NCBI RefSeq assembly: GCF_011319475.1
Contig: NZ_RCMC01000212.1
Span: 11,365-23,517, forward strand
Direction of reading: 5' to 3'
Source: Candidatus Nitrosotalea sp. FS
Lineage (GTDB): Archaea; Thermoproteota; Nitrososphaeria; Nitrososphaerales; Nitrosopumilaceae
DNA length: 12,153 nucleotides
The first letter of the stretch is position 1; each line of letters opens with the position of its first letter. Shown piece after piece: positions 7,461 to 12,153 of this stretch. Below the pieces are notes generated by a model. The model saw only the letters and a list, made by a program, of their open reading frames with translations. It searched no databases and was not told the origin of the DNA. A program made the translations under genes and the position numbers.

Positions 7461-7690
7461 GAGGAATTCCGATTTTTTTCTACATATTTGTCATGTGGTT
7501 GTTGATTATTGCAGGAGGCGCATTGATTGTACCAATAATTGCGCATATCTCAATACATGGCTTTGGCAAGTTGGATAATCTAATAGACTCTGCAGTAAAA
7601 GCTGGTATCGCAATTATGCTTGTAGTAATTTGGATCTTGATAATGTCAAAAATAAAGAACTGGATATTTCACAAGCAAATTAGTCACTAA
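7457..7690 (+). CDS. small two-TM membrane protein, unknown function
   Basis: 77 residues with two hydrophobic segments (about 5-32 and 46-64) joined by a short polar loop (HGFGKLDNLID), and a basic C-terminus (KIKNWIFHKQ). I do not recognise a family. The ATG overlaps the GPT-family stop by ATGA, and GGAG at 7446-7449 sits 7 nt upstream, so it is well supported as a gene. Being translated directly with a membrane glycosyl-phosphate transferase, it could be an accessory or stabilising subunit of that enzyme (inference). It is the last gene of the operon; its TAA overlaps the stop of the convergent acyltransferase gene by 4 nt. Confidence 0.8.
   Translation: MRGIPIFFYIFVMWLLIIAGGALIVPIIAHISIHGFGKLDNLIDSAVKAGIAIMLVVIWILIMSKIKNWIFHKQISH
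7648..7652 (-). terminator. possible terminator of the ilvE-gfo-trm112-acyltransferase operon
   Basis: A T5 run on the minus strand lies about 35 nt beyond the acyltransferase stop, within the end of the convergent small membrane protein gene. It is a short run and only weakly supported. Confidence 0.25.
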
Positions 7691-8163
7691 CTGTCTTCCC
7701 ACTTTTTCTTTTTCTTGTCGTATTCTTCTCTTGAATACTTGACCTTGGCTGGAACTCCTACTACTACACAATTGGGCGGAACATCTTTTGTTACTACTGC
7801 TCCCATTGCTACTACGCTGTTTTTTCCTATCTTGACTCCTGCCTTTATGACTGCTCTTGAGCCAATTACTGCCCCATCTTCTATGGTAACTCCTATCATC
7901 TTTTTGCTAGCAGGATATGGATCATTAGTTAGAGATGCAGCAGGGCCAATGAAGACATTTTTTCCAATTCTTGAAAGTGGTGGTATGTAAACAAGTCCCT
8001 CTATCATAGTATTCTCTCCTATCTTGACATTGTAATCAACATGTGCAAGCGAGCCTATCTTGACATTATCTCCAATTTCAGTATCGTTTCCCACATATGC
8101 AAAATGCCATACCTTTACATTTTTTCCAAGTTTTGCTTTTTCAGAAATGAAATTGGTTACCAT
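7687..8163 (-). CDS. left-handed beta-helix (hexapeptide) acyltransferase, WbpD/WlbB-like
   Basis: Predicted acetyl-CoA-dependent N-acetyltransferase acting on an amino sugar nucleotide. Of 158 residues, most form hexapeptide repeats of [LIV]-G-x4 type (for example IGDNVKIG, IGENTMIEG, IGKNVFIG, IGSRAVIKAGVKIGKN), building a left-handed beta-helix trimer. Hallmarks of the WbpD/WlbB group are KVWHFAYV near the N-terminus (H20 is the candidate catalytic base), a TNDPYP loop (79-84) and the terminal GVPAK (136-140). The C-terminus is lysine-rich. ATG 8163 has GTGAT 5 nt upstream. It is the last gene of a minus-strand operon, 6 nt after trm112. A Gfo/Idh/MocA dehydrogenase in the same operon suggests UDP-GlcNAc 3-amino modification, though the exact acyl group and sugar are inference. 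Confidence 0.87.
   Translation of the reverse strand: MVTNFISEKAKLGKNVKVWHFAYVGNDTEIGDNVKIGSLAHVDYNVKIGENTMIEGLVYIPPLSRIGKNVFIGPAASLTNDPYPASKKMIGVTIEDGAVIGSRAVIKAGVKIGKNSVVAMGAVVTKDVPPNCVVVGVPAKVKYSREEYDKKKKKWEDS
7703..7716 (+). terminator. T-rich terminator of the gins23-mcm-hel308 operon
   Basis: Two T5 runs and a TT separated by single C begin 13 nt after the operon's last stop. They lie opposite the AAG/AAA codons of the lysine-rich C-terminus of the convergent acyltransferase, so one sequence serves as coding on one strand and terminator on the other. Confidence 0.5.
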
Positions 8164-8169
8164 CTAGTA

Positions 8170-8439
8170 TCACAGGTGCCATGGAACGCCTTTTGTAACA
8201 ATTTTATCTGGAAGAGTACCTTTGTGTTTAGTCAAGAATTCGATATCTTGGTTCTTGTCTCTTAATTCATCAGGCAACATTATGGGGATCTCCTCTATTA
8301 TTGGATAGTATCTAGAACACTTTGAACAAAATATCGTACCTTCAGAAACAACTTCGTCTTTTGAGGACAATTCCACTAACTCAAGTGGAAAGTGTTTGTC
8401 TATTGGGCAAGCAAGGATTTCCATTAATTTTTTGTTCAT
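8170..8439 (-). CDS. Trm112-family small zinc-binding protein
   Basis: 89 residues resembling Trm112/YcaR proteins. In eukaryotes and Haloferax, Trm112 is the activating subunit of several SAM-dependent methyltransferases that modify tRNA, rRNA and translation factors. The opening MNKKLMEILACPIDKHFPLEL and later FCSKCSRYYPIIEEIPIMLPDE fit the family pattern of a first Cys-Pro site, a C-x2-C pair and the YPI-x-x-IPIML hydrophobic strand. The second ligand of the first pair, usually Cys, appears to be His16 (C11-x4-H16), giving a C/H/C/C site. It begins with ATGA overlapping the end of the oxidoreductase and is followed by the acyltransferase 6 nt after its stop. No methyltransferase gene is adjacent, so its partner must be elsewhere. 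The role in this operon is unknown. Confidence 0.8.
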   Translation of the reverse strand: MNKKLMEILACPIDKHFPLELVELSSKDEVVSEGTIFCSKCSRYYPIIEEIPIMLPDELRDKNQDIEFLTKHKGTLPDKIVTKGVPWHL

Positions 8440-8993
8440 TTTAAACCCAGATAAATTGGAGTTCCTTTCTGGCTAGATAAAAGTGCCGCTTCTGCAATCT
8501 TGGTTGTATTCACTGCGTCTTCTGCTTTTACTCTTATGCTCTCTTTTCCTTCTATTGCAGCTATGAAATTTTTTATCTCTAAAAGTAAAGGCTCTTCGGT
8601 TTCCTTTCTAGGTATTTCTGCTCCTGAACTAGTTTCAATTTTTACCTCTTGTGTAATAAAATCTGAAGAAATTATGGCATCTCCACACACTGCATTGAAT
8701 TTTCTTACTCGAATTGGGGTAATCCAGTTTGATGATATGATTGCAACCCTGTTATCTTTGAAACCAAGCATTATTGTTGCAAAATCCTCATGCTCATGTC
8801 TTATTTTTCCAGACCTTGCAAACACCACTTCTGGTACGTCATCAAATAACCACATGGCAGTATCAATATCATGTACTGAAGTATCATAGATAATTCCTAC
8901 ATCTTTTATGTGATTTGGCATTCTATTCTCTCTGTGGAATTCTAGCATGATCAATTCGCCATACTTTTTTGTTTTTACGTATTCTTTGACAAG
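8436..8993 (-). CDS. Gfo/Idh/MocA oxidoreductase, C-terminal part after a frameshift
   Basis: C-terminal substrate-binding domain of the oxidoreductase whose N-terminal half lies at 8975-9370. The frame is open through LVKEYVKTKKYGELIMLEF, so homology starts near 8993; automatic annotation may place the start at the TTG at 8954. The HRENRMP-x-HIKDVGIIYD-x3-HDIDTAMWLF stretch holds the catalytic-type His and resembles archaeal UDP-N-acetylglucosamine 3-dehydrogenases. It lacks the NAD-binding fold and could not be active alone. The end overlaps the trm112 start by ATGA, which argues that the gene was recently intact. See the N-terminal entry for the nature of the break. Confidence 0.85.
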   Translation of the reverse strand, partial: LVKEYVKTKKYGELIMLEFHRENRMPNHIKDVGIIYDTSVHDIDTAMWLFDDVPEVVFARSGKIRHEHEDFATIMLGFKDNRVAIISSNWITPIRVRKFNAVCGDAIISSDFITQEVKIETSSGAEIPRKETEEPLLLEIKNFIAAIEGKESIRVKAEDAVNTTKIAEAALLSSQKGTPIYLGLK

Positions 8994-9370
8994 TGAACAG
9001 CTGGATTGAATCGTTCAATGTATCCACTTGTGAGAATTGCTTTATTTTTCTTGGCTAATTTGAACAAGTCTTCACCTTCTCTAGAAAGATAAGTCATTGG
9101 CTTTTCCACAAAAACATTTTTCTTTTGTTCTAGGAGCTTTCTTGCTAGATCAAAATGAGTGGAAGTAGGTGTACATACAAATGCCGCATCAAATTTTTCT
9201 GAATCCATAAGAGTGTCTAGAGATGAATAATGGTTCACTGAATATTTTTCACCAAACTCTTTTGCTCTGGAAGCATTCATGTCACATATGGCTGAGAGAA
9301 CTCCAAGTTGAGAAAGAATTCTAGCGTGGTTTTTTCCAAAGCCACCTGTGCCTATCTGAACTATCTTCAT
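8975..9370 (-). CDS. Gfo/Idh/MocA oxidoreductase, N-terminal NAD(P)-binding part (frameshifted)
   Basis: The Rossmann-fold half of a sugar dehydrogenase, 131 residues before a premature TAA. It has the nucleotide-binding GTGGFGKNHA (7-16), CTPTSTHFDLA (66-76) and the family EKP motif (89-91). GYIERFNPAV (116-125) normally continues into the C-terminal domain, but after it the reading frame shifts by one: VHLSKNT-stop here, versus LVKEYVKTKKYGELIMLEF in the next frame. A single base lost around 8993-8999 accounts for this; restoring it gives one gene 8436-9370 of about 311 residues, normal for the family. ATG 9370 is 1 nt after the ilvE stop with GGTG upstream. It is either a sequencing error, a recent pseudogene, or much less likely programmed frameshifting, since no slippery heptamer is present. 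Probable role: oxidation of UDP-GlcNAc at C3. Confidence 0.85.
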   Translation of the reverse strand: MKIVQIGTGGFGKNHARILSQLGVLSAICDMNASRAKEFGEKYSVNHYSSLDTLMDSEKFDAAFVCTPTSTHFDLARKLLEQKKNVFVEKPMTYLSREGEDLFKLAKKNKAILTSGYIERFNPAVHLSKNT

Positions 9371-9371
9371 C

Positions 9372-10289
9372 CTAATACACCGGTGTTATCCACTCTGAGT
9401 ATTTCTTGTTTTTACCCATGGTTATATCTGAATAGACTTTTCTAATGTTTTCTGTAATTTTTCCAACTTTACCATCTCCAACTTTTTTACCATCTATTGA
9501 GATGACCGGACTTATTTCTGCTGCAGTACCAGTCAAAAATACTTCGTCAGCAAAATAAATCTCGGTTCTGGGAATTTCGCGTTCTACTATCTGGTATCCA
9601 AGATCTTCTGCTATCTTGACTACGGAATCTTTTGTTATTCCCTCCAATGCTGATGAACTGGGTGGGGGTGTTAGCAACTTTCCATTTCTTATGATGAATA
9701 TGTTTTCTCCAGGTGCCTCACTTATGTTTCCTAGATGATCTAATAATATGGCTTCATCGTAACCATTTCTCTTTGATTCTTGTGTTGCTAGTATGGAATT
9801 GAGATAGTTTCCACCCATTTTTGCAAGTGGCGGTGTGGAAATGTCATGGATTCGTCTCCATGAAGATATGCCTACTTTGATTCCATTTCTGTTAAACAGT
9901 TCTCCAAAAGGAAACATAACTATGGCTGTATGCGTTGGAGTGTTATCGGTTACATGAAGATTAATTCCATGTTTGCCTACAAAGTAAAATGGTCTTATGT
10001 AACATGATTCTTTCACATTATTTTTTTTACAAATCTGAATTATTGCATTAGCAATTTCTTTGTCTGTAAATCTAAGAGCAATTGAATACACCTTTCCTGA
10101 ATTCCTAAATCTCTTGATATGATCTTGTAATCTAAAAATATTCAAGTTTTTGGAATTCCAATATCCTCTCAGTCCTTCAAAAACTGAAGTTCCATAATGT
10201 ATGGCATGAGTCATGACTGGGACTTTGGCATCTTCATCTCTTACCAGTTTTCCATCGAACCAGACAAATTTTGGAACAAAAGGTTTCAT
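9372..10289 (-). CDS. ilvE: branched-chain amino acid aminotransferase
   Basis: Class IV (fold-type IV) PLP aminotransferase that makes Val, Leu and Ile from their 2-oxo acids with glutamate. The 305-residue length is normal. Visible are the N-terminal FVWFDGKLVRDEDAKVPV and HAIHYGTSVFEGLRGY (29-43), the PLP-binding lysine K157 in PPLAKMGGNYLNS, GYDEAILLD (176-184), cofactor-contacting E191 in ISEAPGENIF, and the C-terminal FLTGTAAEISPV. ATG 10289 has no Shine-Dalgarno but a TATA-like box about 25 bp upstream, so it is probably leaderless and the first gene of the operon that continues with the oxidoreductase (1-nt gap), trm112 and the acyltransferase. A D-amino acid or aminodeoxychorismate enzyme of the same fold is less likely because the FEGLRGY signature is BCAT-like. 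Confidence 0.93.
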   Translation of the reverse strand: MKPFVPKFVWFDGKLVRDEDAKVPVMTHAIHYGTSVFEGLRGYWNSKNLNIFRLQDHIKRFRNSGKVYSIALRFTDKEIANAIIQICKKNNVKESCYIRPFYFVGKHGINLHVTDNTPTHTAIVMFPFGELFNRNGIKVGISSWRRIHDISTPPLAKMGGNYLNSILATQESKRNGYDEAILLDHLGNISEAPGENIFIIRNGKLLTPPPSSSALEGITKDSVVKIAEDLGYQIVEREIPRTEIYFADEVFLTGTAAEISPVISIDGKKVGDGKVGKITENIRKVYSDITMGKNKKYSEWITPVY

Positions 10290-10308
10290 ATTGAAAAACC
10301 GAATCTGT

Positions 10309-10319
10309 CTATAATTAAT
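10309..10319 (-). promoter_or_regulatory. TATA-like box of ilvE operon
   Basis: On the minus strand the sequence ATTAATTATAG is centred about 25 bp upstream of the ilvE ATG, in the 36-bp gap after the nucleotidyltransferase-like gene. This suggests an independent promoter giving a leaderless ilvE mRNA. Confidence 0.45.
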
Positions 10320-10325
10320 CTATTT

Positions 10326-10922
10326 CTACCAGAATCCTGTACTGGGAAACTTCATTCCTAGTATTCTATATGTAAGATCCTCTGCATTTGCAAATTTCTT
10401 TACAACTTCCCAATTATCATGTATTATTCGTACTACCTCGGGTTCAACATAATCTTCCCAATCCGTATCTTTTCCCATTGCTGAATCAAACATTTTTTGT
10501 TTTACAGAAGATGCCGAGGTTTCTTTTCTCTTACCTACTCGGGGGTTGAGTCCGTATAGGTTGAGCACAAAACCTTCAGCTTTGTCTCCAGTATATGTGA
10601 AATAATCTGTTGCTGTTCCATCCAGAATCTGTTTTTTTATTTTCCAAGAATAAGGCGATAACATTGGAGGCATGTATTTTGCAAATGGTGCATAAAATGT
10701 ATAATTTGGAACAACTGTGACACTGCTGTCAAATACCGCTTGGAGCATTTTTTTCCTCAATTCATAACTAAAAGGGAAACTTCTACTATTGATCTCCTTA
10801 CCATTTTTCATGAATATTACTGGTAGGACTCTTACTTGATTTTCGTTTTTTAATTCATTGATGATCTCTACGTGGGCTTTGGTAACCGGATTTAGATGCG
10901 CTAGATAGATTGCTGTTGCCAA
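10326..10922 (-). CDS. nucleotidylyltransferase-superfamily protein, substrate unknown
   Basis: 198 residues resembling the HxGH nucleotidylyltransferase fold (NMN, pantetheine-phosphate and cytidylyl transferases), which join a nucleotide triphosphate to a phosphorylated substrate with loss of pyrophosphate. AIYLAHLNPVTKAH (4-17) corresponds to the GxFNPxHxGH motif, with Thr14 in place of the first His and Ala16 for Gly. TSASSVKQKM (135-144) corresponds to the ISSTxVR motif. The middle contains many aromatic residues (YTFYAPFAKYMPP). The start is TTG 10922: a TGA stop lies eight codons upstream in frame with no ATG between, and GAAAGG precedes it closely. It lies downstream of tRNA-Pro and upstream of the ilvE promoter. 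Archaeal NadM is shorter and has a canonical motif, so I do not assign NMN as the substrate. Confidence 0.72.
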   Translation of the reverse strand: MATAIYLAHLNPVTKAHVEIINELKNENQVRVLPVIFMKNGKEINSRSFPFSYELRKKMLQAVFDSSVTVVPNYTFYAPFAKYMPPMLSPYSWKIKKQILDGTATDYFTYTGDKAEGFVLNLYGLNPRVGKRKETSASSVKQKMFDSAMGKDTDWEDYVEPEVVRIIHDNWEVVKKFANAEDLTYRILGMKFPSTGFW

Positions 10923-10989
10923 TCGCCTTTCTGTATTTTCGTGTCATATTTCAATCATTTATTTGGAATTGTTAGGATGCCTGCAAGAA

Positions 10990-11063
10990 TAGGGACGATG
11001 GGACTTGAACCCACGACATCCAGCGCCCGAGGCTGGCAGTCTACCAAGCTAACCTACGTCCCT
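10990..11063 (-). tRNA. tRNA-Pro (anticodon CGG)
   Basis: A 74-nt tRNA. The acceptor stem AGGGACG/CGTCCCT is perfectly paired with discriminator A. T8 and A9 are followed by a D arm with a GG pair in the loop, then anticodon stem CCAGC/GCTGG with loop CTCGGGC, anticodon CGG, reading CCG codons. The T arm is GTGGG-TTCAAGT-CCCAT. There is no intron and no encoded CCA. The first pair is A1-U72 rather than the G1-C72 expected in most proline tRNAs. A TAATATT stretch about 23-29 bp upstream may be its TATA box. No T run separates it from the next gene downstream, so cotranscription is possible. Confidence 0.95.
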
Positions 11064-11091
11064 GTAAGACTCGCTATGGTAATAGAATATT

Positions 11092-11106
11092 ATTCTTTCA
11101 AAGAAT
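11092..11106. repeat. short perfect palindrome between the reductase gene and tRNA-Pro
   Basis: ATTCTTT-C-AAAGAAT, 7-bp arms with a 1-base centre, starts 4 bp beyond the reductase stop codon and ends 29 bp upstream of tRNA-Pro. It may be an operator or part of the reductase 3' end; no T run follows it that would make a classical terminator. Confidence 0.35.
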
Positions 11107-11110
11107 CTTT

Positions 11111-11953
11111 CTAGCCGTATGACTCGTATTTTATTTCAAAGCTCTTGTCTGCTCTCTTACTTCTTTCTGTGACAAAGCCTTTTGGTGTCAATACATCTAA
11201 ACAACCATCTATGGTTCCTTGCCAGCCACATATGAAAAATACTGTGTTATCTTTTGTGACTTTCTCGCCAACCATCTTTTCAAGTGGAGACATTTCCCCA
11301 TCTTTTGACTGTAAGAAACTTTCTACTCTGCCTTTGTGACCGTTCCAAGTCCTGTTAAACCATTCATCTGGTCTACTAATGGTTGATCTATATCTGAAGT
11401 TCCACTTGTCTTTTCCTCTGTCAAGACTTTCTTCTTCTAGTTTGGTTAATTCATCTCTGTAACCTAATTCATCAACATAGCTTGCGCCATGATATACTAC
11501 AATCTCTCTTTTACTTCCTATTGCATGTAGATGTCTTGCATAACTGAGAAATGGAGCAAGACCTGTACCACCCCCAAGACAAACTATTCTTCTATTGTCT
11601 GGTTCACCGTCTGGTTTCTTCTCTTCTATGGTGAAAGGACCTGTTGGTTTTAGCCAAATTATCTCATCTCCTTCTTTTGCACTAAATAATACTGTAGTAA
11701 GACGTCCTGGAAGTGGTTTTCTTACCCATCTTATGTATAATTCAATATAATTTCTGTTCTCTGGATTTGATGCAATTGAGTATGCTCTTCGAATAATCTT
11801 GTTTTCTGCTGCTACATGTGCTCCAAGTGTAAGAAATTGTCCAGCCTTGTATTGCGGTACTTCTCCACCTTCTTTTGGTTTGAATCTGAAAACTGCTAAG
11901 TCTTCCTTCTGAATTTGTATGTATGAAATTATTGCTTTGCTGTCTACGACCAC
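11111..11953 (-). CDS. ferredoxin/flavodoxin-NADP reductase-family flavoprotein
   Basis: Predicted FAD-containing reductase moving electrons between NAD(P)H and a ferredoxin or flavodoxin; cytoplasmic, no signal peptide or membrane segment. The 280 residues show an FAD-binding beta-barrel with YKAGQFLTL (35-43), RAYSIAS (56-62, the RxYS FAD motif) and LPGRLTTVLF (81-90), then the pyridine-nucleotide domain with LGGGTGLAPFLSYAR (126-140) and ICGWQGTIDGC (about 243-253, the CG motif near the nicotinamide). The C-terminus ends FEIKYESYG; a terminal aromatic stacking on FAD is common in such enzymes, and here Tyr lies one residue from the end. The start is GTG 11953, with a TATA box 27 bp upstream and no Shine-Dalgarno, so leaderless. 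Its electron partner may be a ferredoxin such as the one at the window start, though not an operon neighbour. Confidence 0.9.
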   Translation of the reverse strand: MVVDSKAIISYIQIQKEDLAVFRFKPKEGGEVPQYKAGQFLTLGAHVAAENKIIRRAYSIASNPENRNYIELYIRWVRKPLPGRLTTVLFSAKEGDEIIWLKPTGPFTIEEKKPDGEPDNRRIVCLGGGTGLAPFLSYARHLHAIGSKREIVVYHGASYVDELGYRDELTKLEEESLDRGKDKWNFRYRSTISRPDEWFNRTWNGHKGRVESFLQSKDGEMSPLEKMVGEKVTKDNTVFFICGWQGTIDGCLDVLTPKGFVTERSKRADKSFEIKYESYG

Positions 11954-11959
11954 GCGAGG

Positions 11960-12021
11960 ATTTTTGATTTAGATAGTTAAATATCTTATGTTGCTATTTT
12001 GTGTCCTAAATTTTTGATTTA
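11960..12021. repeat. 12-bp direct repeat upstream of the reductase gene
   Basis: ATTTTTGATTTA occurs at 11960-11971 and again at 12010-12021, exactly 50 bp apart. The first copy lies between the reductase TATA box and its GTG start, and the second upstream of the TATA box. This is the spacing of a paired regulator site, but A/T-rich background could also produce it. Confidence 0.35.
11977..11983 (-). promoter_or_regulatory. TATA box of the reductase gene
   Basis: On the minus strand TATTTAA, close to the archaeal consensus, is centred 27 bp upstream of the GTG start. Transcription would start at or very near the GTG, giving a leaderless mRNA. Confidence 0.55.
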
Positions 12022-12087
12022 CACTAAACGTTAATAACCTCTCAAAAAAAGTTAATGCAAATCAGATGTAATATTCTGGTTGAATAT

Positions 12088-12153
12088 GGGCCGGTCGTCT
12101 AGCCTAGTAGGATACGCCCTTGGCATGGGTGAGATCGTGGGTTCAAATCCCAC
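12088..12153 (+). tRNA. tRNA-Ala (anticodon GGC), 3' end outside window
   Basis: The 5' acceptor strand GGGCCGG, T8, a D loop with the typical AGCCTAGTAGGA, anticodon stem CGCCC/GGGTG with loop TTGGCAT (anticodon GGC, reading GCC), and a complete T arm GTGGG-TTCAAAT-CCCAC are visible. The window stops at position 65, so the 3' acceptor strand, the expected G3-U70 alanine identity pair and the discriminator cannot be checked. GTTAATG at 12051-12057 is a possible TATA element. Confidence 0.93.

Noticed and set aside
8965..8990. Programmed -1 frameshifting in the oxidoreductase
   Set aside because: The A-rich stretch lies after the TAA stop of the first frame, and no X-XXY-YYZ slippery heptamer occurs before it; the family is not known for recoding. 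A simple indel is more likely.
9372..10289. The aminotransferase as the missing sugar 3-aminotransferase of the neighbouring pathway
   Set aside because: It is a fold-type IV IlvE-like enzyme, not a DegT/DnrJ fold-type I sugar aminotransferase, and its signatures match branched-chain aminotransferases.

Overview
This low-GC window (by eye mid-to-upper 30s % G+C) is archaeal, most likely from an ammonia-oxidising Nitrososphaerota (Thaumarchaeota), probably Nitrosopumilales. It carries an archaeal RFC small subunit, a B-then-A GINS protein next to MCM, Hel308, an archaeal GPT-type glycosyl-1-phosphate transferase, tRNA genes without encoded CCA, TATA-like boxes about 25-28 bp upstream of start codons (leaderless mRNAs), and TTG/GTG starts. 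The taxonomic placement is inference from gene content; no 16S rRNA gene is present. I see no CRISPR array, insertion sequence, integrase or phage gene.

Layout. 1-500 (+): the 3' part of a di-cluster ferredoxin, a T-rich terminator, then tRNA-Ser(UGA). 504-1457 (-): rfcS, convergent with the tRNA and only 3 bp from it. 1458-1754: divergent promoter region with a probable 44-codon small gene and an inverted repeat that overlaps the Shine-Dalgarno of the next gene. 1755-7690 (+): a five-gene operon gins23, mcm, hel308, GPT-family transferase and a two-TM small protein, with every junction a 4-nt ATGA overlap. 7687-10289 (-): a convergent operon of ilvE, a sugar-nucleotide 3-dehydrogenase-like Gfo/Idh/MocA gene broken by a frameshift, a Trm112-like small zinc protein and a WbpD-like hexapeptide acyltransferase. 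10326-12153: a nucleotidylyltransferase-fold gene, tRNA-Pro(CGG) and a ferredoxin/flavodoxin-NADP-type reductase (all -), then tRNA-Ala(GGC) (+), cut by the window end.

How the genes fit together. RFC, GINS, MCM and Hel308 form a replication and fork-repair neighbourhood: clamp loading, CMG-type helicase, and processing of stalled forks. The GPT-type enzyme at the end of that operon, and the oxidoreductase plus acetyltransferase on the facing operon, are the parts expected for making and lipid-loading a modified N-acetylhexosamine for cell-surface (S-layer) glycan. The ferredoxin and the reductase at opposite ends of the window are both electron-transfer proteins but not operon partners.

The most interesting signals are the small ORF and RBS-occluding hairpin in front of gins23-mcm-hel308, the frameshift in the oxidoreductase, and the Trm112-like protein with an apparent His-for-Cys ligand inside a sugar operon. 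Most of the rest is ordinary core archaeal genome.
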